Source: Coriobacteriales bacterium (GTDB taxonomy: Bacteria > Actinomycetota > Coriobacteriia > Coriobacteriales > UMGS124). From it: 43,601 bases of DNA. Below the pieces are notes generated by a model. The model did no database searches. It saw only the letters and a list, made by a program, of their open reading frames with translations, and was not told where the DNA came from. Below, piece after piece: positions 1 to 7,867 of the stretch. Each line of letters begins with the position of its first letter. Within the stretch, counting starts at the first letter, position 1. Made by a program: the position numbers and the translations under genes. The stretch lies in the NCBI GenBank assembly GCA_017515595.1, contig JAFWFL010000048.1, positions 1-43,601 of the forward strand. The letters run 5' to 3'.

Positions 1-1686
1 CTTATCGTTAATGATGAGGCCGCCAATGGTACCAAGCTGGTTGTAACGAATCTTAACAAAGTAGAACGGCGGGGTCTTGATGGGGATAAGGTGGGTCGGA
101 TCCTTGCCAAAGAAGTCATCCTGACCGGCGTCGCAATAGGCGTTGTACTTCTCGACTGTCTCGATAAGAACAGCGGGATCCATGTTGGCAGCTTCTGCAA
201 GAGCCTCGAGGGAGTCACCGGTGTATGCCCAATCGTTTGCTACGCAGTCATCAAGAACCTGCTGGAAGCCTTCCCACGGAGTATCGATGCTGAACTGCGG
301 CTTGTACTCAGGAGGCATGCCGGGCGAAGACATAAAGCCAATGCCCTGGGTACCCTCGTTAATAAGGGCGTCAACCATATCCTGGTCAAGCATTGCATAG
401 GTGGTACCGCCGGCGAATGCACCGCTGCCTGCCGCCGCGGTTGCAACGTTGACCCAGTCCTCATTGCGGAAGCGTACGCCTGCCGGAGTAACGTCGAGAA
501 CTGAGGGGACATAGCCCAAAATCATGGGCATTTGCTGCTGGAAGTACTCATAACCGCGGAGCTTGGCGGCTGCGAGGGTCTGATGGAGCTGGAGTCCGCC
601 AAAGGTTGCGGGCTTTGCTGCACCAATACCCCAGGCAAGGTCAATGCCCTCGCCCATGCACTGGGTAAGGCATCCGCACTCTACGTCATAACCGGTAGCT
701 GCTTTAATGCGGGCGTTGTCTCCGCCAAAACCGCCGGTTGCGATAACAACGGCCTTCGCGTTTACGGTAAGTGTTGAGCCGTCGGGACGAACGGCAACAA
801 CGCCGGCCATAGAGCCGTCGGCATTGGTGAGAAGTTCAACAACCTTGTGGTTGGTATAAACGCCGCCACCGTTTGCCTCGACCGTATTGGCAAGGAGCTC
901 CTTGTAAACAACGGGACGATCCATATAACCGGTCAGCATGGTCTTAAAGAATGCCTTGGGATCGTTATAGGAGGGGAACATATTGGCTTCAGTGGTTGCG
1001 GATGCCAGATACTCGGCGGTAGGAACCGTGCCCTCAAGATATGCATGGATAACCGTGGGGTCTGCCAAATACATCTGGCCCTCAATCCAGGAAACCATCT
1101 TATCTTTGATGACCTCGGGTGCATAGGTTGCCATCATGAACGACATCAGCGAGCAGCCGCCAACCAGACGAACCTTCTCAAGCAAAGCTACCTTTGCGCC
1201 GGCCTCTGCCGCACGAGCTGCGGTCAGAATGCCCGAGCCGCCTGCGCCTACTACTGCGACGTCAACGTCAATAACCTCGTCCTCGCCGGGCTCATATGTT
1301 GTGGGAATATTAAAAGCTGCAGCGTCGCCGCCTGCCTCAATAACAGCCTGACGCACGGCGGTAAGAATTGCAGCGCTTGTCCAGGTTGCGCCAGAAATTC
1401 CGTCGATACCAAATGAATTTGCGGCAACAATGTTCTCGCAGAGCTGAGGAATGGCATCCTCGGTAAATACCTGGGTCTCCTGCTGAGAAACAACCTCAAC
1501 ATTGGTAATGACACCGTCAGCAAAAGTGGTCTCAACGGTTACAAGACCGTTGCGTCCCTCTGCACTGGTGGTGTAAGTTCCGTCTGCCGGTGCTGCAGCA
1601 TCAGCAAGTACGGTTCCGGCGAGTGCAGCCGTGGCGGCAATCCCTGCGGTTCCGGCAACAAATGTCCTGCGCGTAATGGTTTCCAT
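1..1686 (-). CDS. Tat-exported FMN/FAD fumarate-reductase-like flavoprotein (3' end outside window)
   Basis: The first 562 codons read openly to the left window edge, so the C-terminus is missing. ATG at 1686 follows AAGGAG with good spacing. The N-terminus ITRRTFV plus a hydrophobic Ala/Gly stretch (about residues 6-30) is a twin-arginine export signal. Residues about 35-120 are an FMN_bind domain with SGATWT at 98-103, where Thr normally carries covalently bound FMN. An FAD-binding Rossmann fold follows (VDVAVVGAGGSG, 141-152), and further on an IATGGFGG motif. This order (Tat, FMN_bind, FAD_binding_2) is that of extracytoplasmic fumarate, urocanate and related enoate reductases, which accept electrons at the outer face and act as terminal reductases in anaerobes; Coriobacteriia carry many paralogues. 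Substrate specificity cannot be read here because the end of the catalytic domain is cut off. It is a single gene, with no cytochrome or regulator gene visible beside it. Confidence 0.9.
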   Translation of the reverse strand, partial: METITRRTFVAGTAGIAATAALAGTVLADAAAPADGTYTTSAEGRNGLVTVETTFADGVITNVEVVSQQETQVFTEDAIPQLCENIVAANSFGIDGISGATWTSAAILTAVRQAVIEAGGDAAAFNIPTTYEPGEDEVIDVDVAVVGAGGSGILTAARAAEAGAKVALLEKVRLVGGCSLMSFMMATYAPEVIKDKMVSWIEGQMYLADPTVIHAYLEGTVPTAEYLASATTEANMFPSYNDPKAFFKTMLTGYMDRPVVYKELLANTVEANGGGVYTNHKVVELLTNADGSMAGVVAVRPDGSTLTVNAKAVVIATGGFGGDNARIKAATGYDVECGCLTQCMGEGIDLAWGIGAAKPATFGGLQLHQTLAAAKLRGYEYFQQQMPMILGYVPSVLDVTPAGVRFRNEDWVNVATAAAGSGAFAGGTTYAMLDQDMVDALINEGTQGIGFMSSPGMPPEYKPQFSIDTPWEGFQQVLDDCVANDWAYTGDSLEALAEAANMDPAVLIETVEKYNAYCDAGQDDFFGKDPTHLIPIKTPPFYFVKIRYNQLGTIGGLIINDK

Positions 1687-1887
1687 GTGAATACTCCTTC
1701 TGTAAAACCGCTATCGAACAAGTATCCGGCCTCATTCTTGTAAGCCGAATACGCAGACTATAAGTCCATTGCTCTATGAACCGCAATGAACCTTTAAGTC
1801 AAAATGCATGAACTTTTGGAACAGCAGGCTTATAGTACATAAATTTATACCTTAAAATACGAGACTTTGTAAAAGGCCCTTTTGCCG

Positions 1888-2868
1888 TTATATCTCAAAA
1901 AAGCTGTCCGGAACAGGTATACCCAGGTCAGCATGAGCACGTATGGTATCCCAAGAGAACCCTTCAAGCAGTTCCCGGGCACTTACGGGTTCCGGAGAGT
2001 CTTTGAGCCCGGTAAGATATGCGAGTCTGCCAAGCAGAATCTCGGGTTTGCCAAAAAGTGGGCGCATATAACCCAAATCTGCGCTGTGTTCCCGCTTGGA
2101 CAGCCGGTGCGAACCGTCGCTTGCAAGCAGCATGGGCACATGAGCATACCAGGGGGTTTTGAACTCCAGCAAGTGTTGTATATAGATTTGCCGCGCACAG
2201 GACGGCAAGAGGTCGCACCCTCGTACAACCTGATTAACACCCATGAGAGCATCGTCAACGGTCACTGCAAGCTGGTAAGCAAAAATGCCGTCGCTGCGCC
2301 TGATCAAAAAGTCGCCGCACTCTTTTGCAAGACATTCTTGCTTTGTGCCATAAACTGCATCGCTAAATTCAATGAGCCCGACGGGGTCAGAAACAACAGG
2401 CACCATAAGACGGGTACCGGGATTTCTCTCCAAAGCTTTTTTTGCTCTTTGTTCAGCCGTCAGATTGCGGCAAATTCCCGTATAAAGCGGAGTTCCGTCA
2501 CTTGCATGAGGAGCCTCGGAAACATGCAAATCTGCTCGTGAACAAAAACAGGGATACGTGAGGTCCATCTCAACAAGCCGGTCATAATATGCTTGATAAA
2601 TATCAAAACGTTCACTCTGAAACACCGGGCCCCTGTCCCAGTCAAACCCTAACCACGTGAGATCATCGAGCATGGCTTCTACCGACCCCGCAGGTGTCTT
2701 TTTGGTATCAAGATCCTCTATACGCAAAACCAGCTCTCCACCGCATGAACGCACAGCAAGCCAGGCAACCAATGCACACCAAACATTGCCCAAATGCATG
2801 CGTCCAGAAGGCGTTGGTGCAAAACGCCCGCAAACCGGAGTTTCATAACCCTGTGGCTCAGTGCTCAT
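1888..2868 (-). CDS. gluQ: Glutamyl-queuosine tRNA(Asp) synthetase
   Basis: This is a stand-alone class I glutamyl-tRNA-synthetase-like catalytic domain (326 aa) lacking the anticodon-binding half. It is the size and form of GluQRS, which attaches glutamate to queuosine at position 34 of tRNA-Asp. Visible motifs are the HIGH-type signature PTPSGRMHLGN near the N-terminus, ELVLRIEDLD, a zinc site made of CFCSRAD followed by YTGICRN, and the KMSKS-type RLSKRE. ATG 2868 is chosen because GGGAGG lies just upstream, although the spacing is short (2 nt). An in-frame TTG at 2889 lacks any ribosome site. The gene implies that this organism makes or salvages queuosine. It stands alone, pointing away from tRNA-Ser. 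Confidence 0.88.
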   Translation of the reverse strand: MSTEPQGYETPVCGRFAPTPSGRMHLGNVWCALVAWLAVRSCGGELVLRIEDLDTKKTPAGSVEAMLDDLTWLGFDWDRGPVFQSERFDIYQAYYDRLVEMDLTYPCFCSRADLHVSEAPHASDGTPLYTGICRNLTAEQRAKKALERNPGTRLMVPVVSDPVGLIEFSDAVYGTKQECLAKECGDFLIRRSDGIFAYQLAVTVDDALMGVNQVVRGCDLLPSCARQIYIQHLLEFKTPWYAHVPMLLASDGSHRLSKREHSADLGYMRPLFGKPEILLGRLAYLTGLKDSPEPVSARELLEGFSWDTIRAHADLGIPVPDSFFEI

Positions 2869-2997
2869 AGCCTCCCAACTTTCCAGCAATAATCAATCGT
2901 ATTTGAACACTTTTAATAATACTCTTTTTGCGCATTCTCATCTCTCAGTAAACAGAAAACCAGTTTTGTGCAGTCATCGTGTTTAAACAAATTCTTC

Positions 2998-3026
2998 TTG
3001 TATTACCTCTGAGCATACTTTAGTAT
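2998..3026 (+). promoter_or_regulatory. Probable sigma-70-type promoter of tRNA-Ser(GCU)
   Basis: TTGTAT (2998-3003) is followed after exactly 17 bp by TAGTAT (3021-3026), which would start transcription about 5 nt before the mature tRNA. An overlapping TATATA (3024) is an alternative -10. Position supports it; the hexamers are imperfect. Confidence 0.5.
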
Positions 3027-3038
3027 ATAACAATGCGC

Positions 3039-3131
3039 GGAGAGCTGACCGAGAGGCCGAAGGTGCTCGCCTGCTAAGCGAGTAAGGGGGCAAAACTCCC
3101 TTCTGGGGTTCGAATCCCCAGCTCTCCGCCA
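3039..3131 (+). tRNA. tRNA-Ser(GCU)
   Basis: The acceptor arms GGAGAGC and GCTCTCC pair perfectly over 7 bp, the anticodon loop CTGCTAA gives anticodon GCU (reads AGC/AGU), the long variable arm is of serine type, the T-loop is GGTTCGAATCC, and discriminator G is followed by an encoded CCA (3129-3131). Confidence 0.97.
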
Positions 3132-3143
3132 GGTTATGACATG

Positions 3144-3168
3144 AAAGCGTCCTTTGGGGCGCTTTTTT
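3144..3168 (+). terminator. Rho-independent terminator after tRNA-Ser(GCU)
   Basis: A 9-bp stem (AAAGCGTCC with GGGCGCTTT, one G-U) closes a 4-nt loop and runs directly into a T tract ending at 3168. Confidence 0.85.
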
Positions 3169-3202
3169 GGTTTCTGAGAGACACCACTCTGAAAGGTCAT
3201 CC

Positions 3203-4528
3203 ATGAAGCAGCTCCGTCCGTTCCCCCAAGCTACTATTACCAAAAAAGGCGCTCGTGCAATTGAGGCAGGACATCCCTGGGTATTTGATGCCGAGGTACT
3301 CTCGCTTACCCCGGCTCCGCTTGACGGCTGTGAAGCACAAAACGGCGATGTTGTAGATGTTCTTGATGAGAAAGGCGCCTATCTGGGGACCGGGCTTATA
3401 TCCTTTAACAGCAAAATTCGTGTGAGACTTATCACCCGTAACGCCAACGACAAGTTTGACGAGGCCTTTTGGGAGCGCAAAGTTCGCTGGGCTTGGGAAT
3501 ATCGTAAAGCCGTTATGGGCGGCAACGCAACTCTTCAGCAGCAGAACTCACCGTCATCCACCCAAGAGACGGGAAAGCATACGTGGCGTGATCTTGATTG
3601 CTGCCGTATTATCTTCTCGGAAGCTGATGCGTTTTGCGGACTCATTGTTGACCGCTATGGGGACATTTTGGTTGCTGAGTGCCTCACGGTGGGTATGGAT
3701 AAACTTGCCCCGGTTATCCTGCCGCTGCTTGTGAAAGTCATGCGCGAAGACGGCGAAAAAATCTGTGCAGTCTATTTGCGCAATGATGCCAAAATTCGTG
3801 AGAAAGAGGGGCTTGGACTTACCAAAGGCTGGCTTGGGCATCCCAGTCTCACGATACCGGAGTCAACCCGTATCCGAACAAGCGAAAACGGTATTCTCTA
3901 TGAAATTGACCTCGAGAATTCTCAAAAAACCGGGCTCTTCTTAGATCAAAAGTATAACCGCCAAGTAGTAAGCCGTCTCGCAGCCGGAAAACGCGTTTTG
4001 GATTGCTTTACCCATGTGGGAACATTCGCTTTAAACGCCGCGCGCGGAGGGGCTGCATACGTTCATGGTATTGATATTAGTCAGGCAGCAATAGACGCAG
4101 CACGCAACCATGCAACTCTCAACGGATTTGACAGATTTGTGGAGTTTACCTGTGCAAATGCTTTTGACTTTTTACAGGAACTCGACGAGGCAGGTGGCCG
4201 TTTTAACGGCAAACCTTTTGATTTCATTATTCTTGACCCGCCGGCGTTTACCAAGAATCGTAAAACCATTTATGAAGCGGTACGCGGCTACCGTCAAATC
4301 AACTACAGAGCAATGCACATGCTCCCCCGTGGCGGCTATCTTGCAACCTGCAGCTGTTCTCACTTTTTTGACGACAAACTCATGCGCGAAACGCTGGCTC
4401 AAGCCGCTCATGATGCAAATATCCAGCTCAAGCAAATAGAAGCTCGCCAACAAGCTCCTGACCACCCCATAGTTTGGGGTATCCCGGAAACCTCGTATCT
4501 CAAGTTTTTTGTATTCCAGATTATCTAA
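3203..4528 (+). CDS. Class I SAM-dependent 23S rRNA cytosine-C5 methyltransferase, RlmI/YccW family
   Basis: A 441-aa protein with the RlmI layout. An N-terminal PUA-type RNA-binding region (KKGARAIEAGHPWVFDAEV) and an EEHUD-like middle precede a C-terminal Rossmann methyltransferase. The SAM site is VLDCFTHVGTFALNAARGG, followed by an acidic strand end HGIDIS. The catalytic loop is FDFIILDPPAFTKNRK and a late motif is LATCSCSHFF. The family methylates C5 of a cytosine in 23S rRNA (m5C1962 in E. coli), a housekeeping modification made in the cytoplasm. ATG 3203 is chosen because GAAAGG precedes it by 6 nt; frames opening further upstream would start inside the tRNA terminator. Target position is inferred from the family, so the symbol is left empty. 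Confidence 0.88.
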   Translation: MKQLRPFPQATITKKGARAIEAGHPWVFDAEVLSLTPAPLDGCEAQNGDVVDVLDEKGAYLGTGLISFNSKIRVRLITRNANDKFDEAFWERKVRWAWEYRKAVMGGNATLQQQNSPSSTQETGKHTWRDLDCCRIIFSEADAFCGLIVDRYGDILVAECLTVGMDKLAPVILPLLVKVMREDGEKICAVYLRNDAKIREKEGLGLTKGWLGHPSLTIPESTRIRTSENGILYEIDLENSQKTGLFLDQKYNRQVVSRLAAGKRVLDCFTHVGTFALNAARGGAAYVHGIDISQAAIDAARNHATLNGFDRFVEFTCANAFDFLQELDEAGGRFNGKPFDFIILDPPAFTKNRKTIYEAVRGYRQINYRAMHMLPRGGYLATCSCSHFFDDKLMRETLAQAAHDANIQLKQIEARQQAPDHPIVWGIPETSYLKFFVFQII

Positions 4529-4577
4529 TGGGCGGGCTTTGAGTCCCAAAAACTAAAAGTTCAGGTTAACACAACCC

Positions 4578-4606
4578 TTGCCCTTAAGTCCCTCATCATC
4601 TATGAT
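4578..4606 (+). promoter_or_regulatory. Candidate promoter for the membrane protein / GT2 pair
   Basis: TTGCCC (4578-4583), a 17-bp spacer and TATGAT (4601-4606, five of six consensus bases) would start transcription near 4613, about 44 nt before the GTG start at 4657. Confidence 0.45.
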
Positions 4607-4656
4607 TTTCTGGCAGATAGTTTTATTTGATTGCAGTGGTTTGTCTTTGAAGGACG

Positions 4657-5841
4657 GTGATTTTTACGGAAATTAAAAAGAGAGACTACCTTCTCACCGT
4701 TCTTCTGAGCATGGCGCTTTTTGTCATTACTTTTGCCATTGTTTTTAAACAATCGCAAATGCCGGCTACAGACTATTATCTGCACATGGATAATGCTGCG
4801 CACTTTAAAGAGCTTGTCCCTTATCATATAACGTACCCGATGTGGCATTTTTTGGTGTATGCAGTTTACAAAGCGGGATGGTATTTACTGGGAAACATGC
4901 CGCTTGAATACGCATGCGCCATTGTAACGTCTCTCATAAATGTCAGTATCTTTCTTATTATTAAGAAAATCATTTCTTCCTACGAGTGCCTTTTACCTGC
5001 TTTAATAGCTTTTGCTCTGTGCCTGGTTACACCAATATACATACCTTGGTATAATGAGAGTCTCTACGTTGACCAATGGTCTCCTGTCACGTGGCATAAT
5101 CCAACCAATTTCATGGTAAAACCCTTTGCGCTCATCGCATTTTGCCTGGTTATACTGATTCTTGAAAAGATCAAAAAAAAAGAAAATATCGCACGTAAGG
5201 AATATGTCTTCCTTACGATCACTGTTTTATTGAGCGTGCTGGCTAAGCCGTCATTCTTCCAGGGATTTGTGCCGGCATTAGGAATATACATCTTGATTGT
5301 TCTCATCTATACCAGGTTCAGGGATTTTAAAAAATACGTATTGCTCTGCCTGTGCTTCTTACCGGGATTAATCATTGTCATCCTGCAGTTTTATTTTGCC
5401 TTCTATACCGGAAAAGGAGGAGGCGTTGGCATAGGATGGATGGAGGCTATGTCGCAGTCTCATAATCCATTGATTGCCGTACTTCTCGTTCTGCTCTTTC
5501 CTTTGACCTATATCATACTTAATATTAATAAATGCAAGATAAATACCCCAATTCAGGTATCAGGCCTTTTCACTATAGTTTCTTGGCTTGAATATGCGCT
5601 CCTTTTTGAAAACGGAGTAAGGAAATACCATTCTAATTTTAGCTGGGCGCTGCAGCTGTCATATACGGTGCTTTGGGTTGTAACAACCGCTCTCTTCTTC
5701 AAGGATTTGAAAGAAATGGATATGCATAATCAAAAGGCATTTGCCAAAAACACTGTCCTGCTTATCATTTGGCTGGCGCACCTTGCTTGCGGAATTTACT
5801 ATGCTTGGAGCCTTATAACGGTAGAGGGTATGTGGATGTAA
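4657..5841 (+). CDS. Polytopic membrane protein, putative GT-C-like glycosyltransferase or glycan-assembly protein
   Basis: 394 aa with about ten strongly hydrophobic segments spread over the whole length. The first membrane helix (about residues 11-29) is followed by an outside loop holding YYLHMDNAAHF. An acidic residue in the first loop is the usual catalytic signature of polyprenyl-phosphate-dependent GT-C enzymes, but no named family is recognised. Start GTG 4657 has AAGGA close by (2 nt spacing); an in-frame stop at 4648 excludes a longer protein, and ATG 4711 is the alternative. A GT2 enzyme follows after 50 bp on the same strand and probably supplies a lipid-linked sugar. Function is inferred mainly from this partnership. 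Confidence 0.7.
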   Translation: MIFTEIKKRDYLLTVLLSMALFVITFAIVFKQSQMPATDYYLHMDNAAHFKELVPYHITYPMWHFLVYAVYKAGWYLLGNMPLEYACAIVTSLINVSIFLIIKKIISSYECLLPALIAFALCLVTPIYIPWYNESLYVDQWSPVTWHNPTNFMVKPFALIAFCLVILILEKIKKKENIARKEYVFLTITVLLSVLAKPSFFQGFVPALGIYILIVLIYTRFRDFKKYVLLCLCFLPGLIIVILQFYFAFYTGKGGGVGIGWMEAMSQSHNPLIAVLLVLLFPLTYIILNINKCKINTPIQVSGLFTIVSWLEYALLFENGVRKYHSNFSWALQLSYTVLWVVTTALFFKDLKEMDMHNQKAFAKNTVLLIIWLAHLACGIYYAWSLITVEGMWM

Positions 5842-5891
5842 AACCCATATCATTCAAAATACTATGAGGCATAAGACGGGGCGGCGCTTGC

Positions 5892-6665
5892 ATGGAATAT
5901 GTTGAAGAAGCACAGAACAAAAAACAAATAACCAATTCAAAGCTGGTTTCCATAATCATACCCTGCTACTGCTCAGAAAAATATCTCGCATCTACCGTGA
6001 ACGAAATACTGAAGGCTTTTGCTCAAAATCCCGGTTATACCTACCGGATTATCTTGATTAATGACGGTTCTCAAGATAACACTTTTGATGTAATCAGAAA
6101 CCTGTGCAAAATTAATGAGCATATCATTGGAATCGACCTTAATCACAATTATGGGCAAAGCTACGCAAAAATGCTTGGTATCCCGTTTATCAGCGGAGAT
6201 TATGCGGTATTTATGGATGATGACGGACAGCACAACCCATGCGCGATCTTCTCGTTAATCAATGAAAATGACAAAGGATACTGCTTGGTTTATGCACAGT
6301 TCCCCCAAATAAAAGAACGAGGGTGGAGAAGGGCTGCAAGTAAAATCAATGATTGGATCCTTCGCTTTATAACCAAAAAACCGCCAGCTATCACTATAAC
6401 CAGTTTTTTCTCTCTTAACCGTGACGCAATTTATTATCTCAAAGAGCTTGATTGGTATGCCGGCTCTGTTGGATTGACGCTCTTTCCTTATACAAAAAAA
6501 GTAACTGGAATCCCGGTAGAACACCAGCAAAGAGCAGAAGGCGAATCCCGATACACGCTGCGCAAACTGTTTCTGGAATGGCACAGATTCTTAAAAGGCA
6601 GCAAAAAAACATTCCCAGCTCATACGCAAAGCATACGGGAAATTATTAACGGAGATCTCTCCTAG
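5892..6665 (+). CDS. GT2 glycosyltransferase, polyprenyl-phosphate-sugar synthase type
   Basis: 257 aa with a GT-A fold of the DPM1/ArnC kind. Features are SIIIPCYCSEKY near the N-terminus, ILINDGSQDNT, the metal-binding FMDDDGQHNP, and QQRAEGESRYTLRKL near the end, the segment that in this family contacts the lipid phosphate. Such enzymes move a sugar from a nucleotide donor to undecaprenyl phosphate on the inner membrane face. No C-terminal membrane helices are present, so the preceding polytopic protein may supply anchoring or the next step. Start ATG 5892 has only a weak ribosome site (GGGGCGG). The stop codon lies in CTAG (6662-6665), which also supplies the stop of the converging gene on the other strand. 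Confidence 0.85.
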   Translation: MEYVEEAQNKKQITNSKLVSIIIPCYCSEKYLASTVNEILKAFAQNPGYTYRIILINDGSQDNTFDVIRNLCKINEHIIGIDLNHNYGQSYAKMLGIPFISGDYAVFMDDDGQHNPCAIFSLINENDKGYCLVYAQFPQIKERGWRRAASKINDWILRFITKKPPAITITSFFSLNRDAIYYLKELDWYAGSVGLTLFPYTKKVTGIPVEHQQRAEGESRYTLRKLFLEWHRFLKGSKKTFPAHTQSIREIINGDLS

Positions 6666-7867
6666 AGAATATGGCATGCTTGGAATTTGTATATCTGGCT
6701 GCTCAGTATTGGTGCAATTTTGTGCGCATCGGTTTGATTGATTACCGGACAGGAAGACGTCCGGAACAAAGCAGTGCCAAAATACCGGTCATCTACACAT
6801 AAAATAGAGGGAGACAGATACTCTCTGAGTTCCTTTTCCTGCCAGTGAGCGCAAAAGACTTTTTGATGAATAAACGGTTGCAGAATCATGGAATATGCCT
6901 GCCCGGAAGCAAACAGCCTGGTCCACTCGTCATTACCGGTAAGACAGCCGGCATAAACCTGCTCGCTTTTTCCCAGGCTCGGATGCTTAATGATGTATTC
7001 ATCTTTATTGCGGGCAGCGTCTTCCCAAATAGCAGAGTCAGTTTCATATAAATATGTGGGAATCAGATGGTTGCGAAGAAAGAGCGTATCATTGTCCGGT
7101 AAAAACCTGGCCGTAAAGCTGTCTGTAAAAAACAAACTGAAGAGTCTTTTATCATGCACTAAGAAAACGGTCCTGAGATCATTGTGAATCTCTAAATCAA
7201 TAAGCGTTTTCAGAGTATTCCAAGAATACGAGAGGAGGTCTTTTTGGTTAAGAGCGCTGATAATCAGGGTATCTTCCAAAGAGGACAGTTCCTGCTCAAC
7301 CCGGTTGGCTTCGATTATCCGGACTTCCAAACCGAGCGCCCGGTAAAAGGGTACGTACAATTTGATAGAATCTGATTTGTCGGCGCTTTTTAGTACAACC
7401 ATCTTTTTATATCCATGCGCCAACCGAGCCATATACGCAAAGAAATCCTCAAAGTAAGATTTCCTGTCTGTCACATTGGCATAGTCAGCAAACTCTTTGC
7501 CGGCAGCTTCCATAAAATATGACATAAAATACCCGTTCCCAAAGAAACGGGATGTAATTTCGCACACCATAAGGGCGCCGTCATCGCGAACAACATAATC
7601 AGGCCTAAAGGTGCCGGCATAAAAAGGATATTTCTGCGCATACTCGAGAATTCTGAGTACCTTCTCATCATATGGTATGAGATCAAGATAGTCTTCAAAA
7701 TGCCTGGCATAAAAGACTATAGAACGGTAAAGAAGCTCTTGAAGCCTATGAAGTTCCTCGTCGCGCTGCGGCGTCACTATGATTGGGATATCATGACACC
7801 AAGAGCGGTAATACGGGATATACTCTGCGTGTATCGTTGCAAATAGCTCGGTATACGTATCATTCAT
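6662..7867 (-). CDS. ATP-grasp-like protein of unknown product, partner of the radical SAM gene
   Basis: About 401 aa with no signal peptide or membrane helix. The C-terminal part contains DEYIIKHPSLGKSEQVYAG followed by SMILQPFIHQKVF. That pattern of a lysine strand, Gly-rich loop and acidic or Gln-rich strand resembles the nucleotide-binding half of ATP-grasp ligases. The order, with a recognition-like N-terminal part (RPDYVVRDDGALMVCEITSRFF), recalls circularly permuted ATP-grasp or glutathionylspermidine-synthase-like proteins. This is a fold-level guess. The start at ATG 7867 is preferred because it overlaps the upstream stop by 8 bp (ATGAATGA), typical of translational coupling. ATG 7915 (16 residues longer) is possible; neither has a clear ribosome site. 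It is co-transcribed with the radical SAM gene. Confidence 0.6.
   Translation of the reverse strand: MNDTYTELFATIHAEYIPYYRSWCHDIPIIVTPQRDEELHRLQELLYRSIVFYARHFEDYLDLIPYDEKVLRILEYAQKYPFYAGTFRPDYVVRDDGALMVCEITSRFFGNGYFMSYFMEAAGKEFADYANVTDRKSYFEDFFAYMARLAHGYKKMVVLKSADKSDSIKLYVPFYRALGLEVRIIEANRVEQELSSLEDTLIISALNQKDLLSYSWNTLKTLIDLEIHNDLRTVFLVHDKRLFSLFFTDSFTARFLPDNDTLFLRNHLIPTYLYETDSAIWEDAARNKDEYIIKHPSLGKSEQVYAGCLTGNDEWTRLFASGQAYSMILQPFIHQKVFCAHWQEKELREYLSPSILCVDDRYFGTALFRTSSCPVINQTDAHKIAPILSSQIYKFQACHIL

Noticed and set aside
847-1416. A 189-codon open frame on the plus strand
   Set aside because: It lies antisense to the flavoprotein gene, which has clear FMN and FAD motifs; the product is Cys-rich and resembles nothing.
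1756-1766. Near-palindrome GACTATAAGTC upstream of the flavoprotein as an operator
   Set aside because: Arms are only 4 bp and no second copy gives support; no adjacent regulator gene.
1774-1802. TTGACT followed by TCATAG as the flavoprotein promoter (minus strand)
   Set aside because: The -35 is fair but the -10 matches consensus poorly at every reasonable spacing.
1861-1887. AAAAGGGCCTTTT downstream of gluQ as a terminator
   Set aside because: The palindrome leaves no loop and no T tract follows on the minus strand.
1882-2541. A 219-codon open frame on the plus strand
   Set aside because: Entirely antisense to gluQ, with no ribosome site and no recognisable domain.
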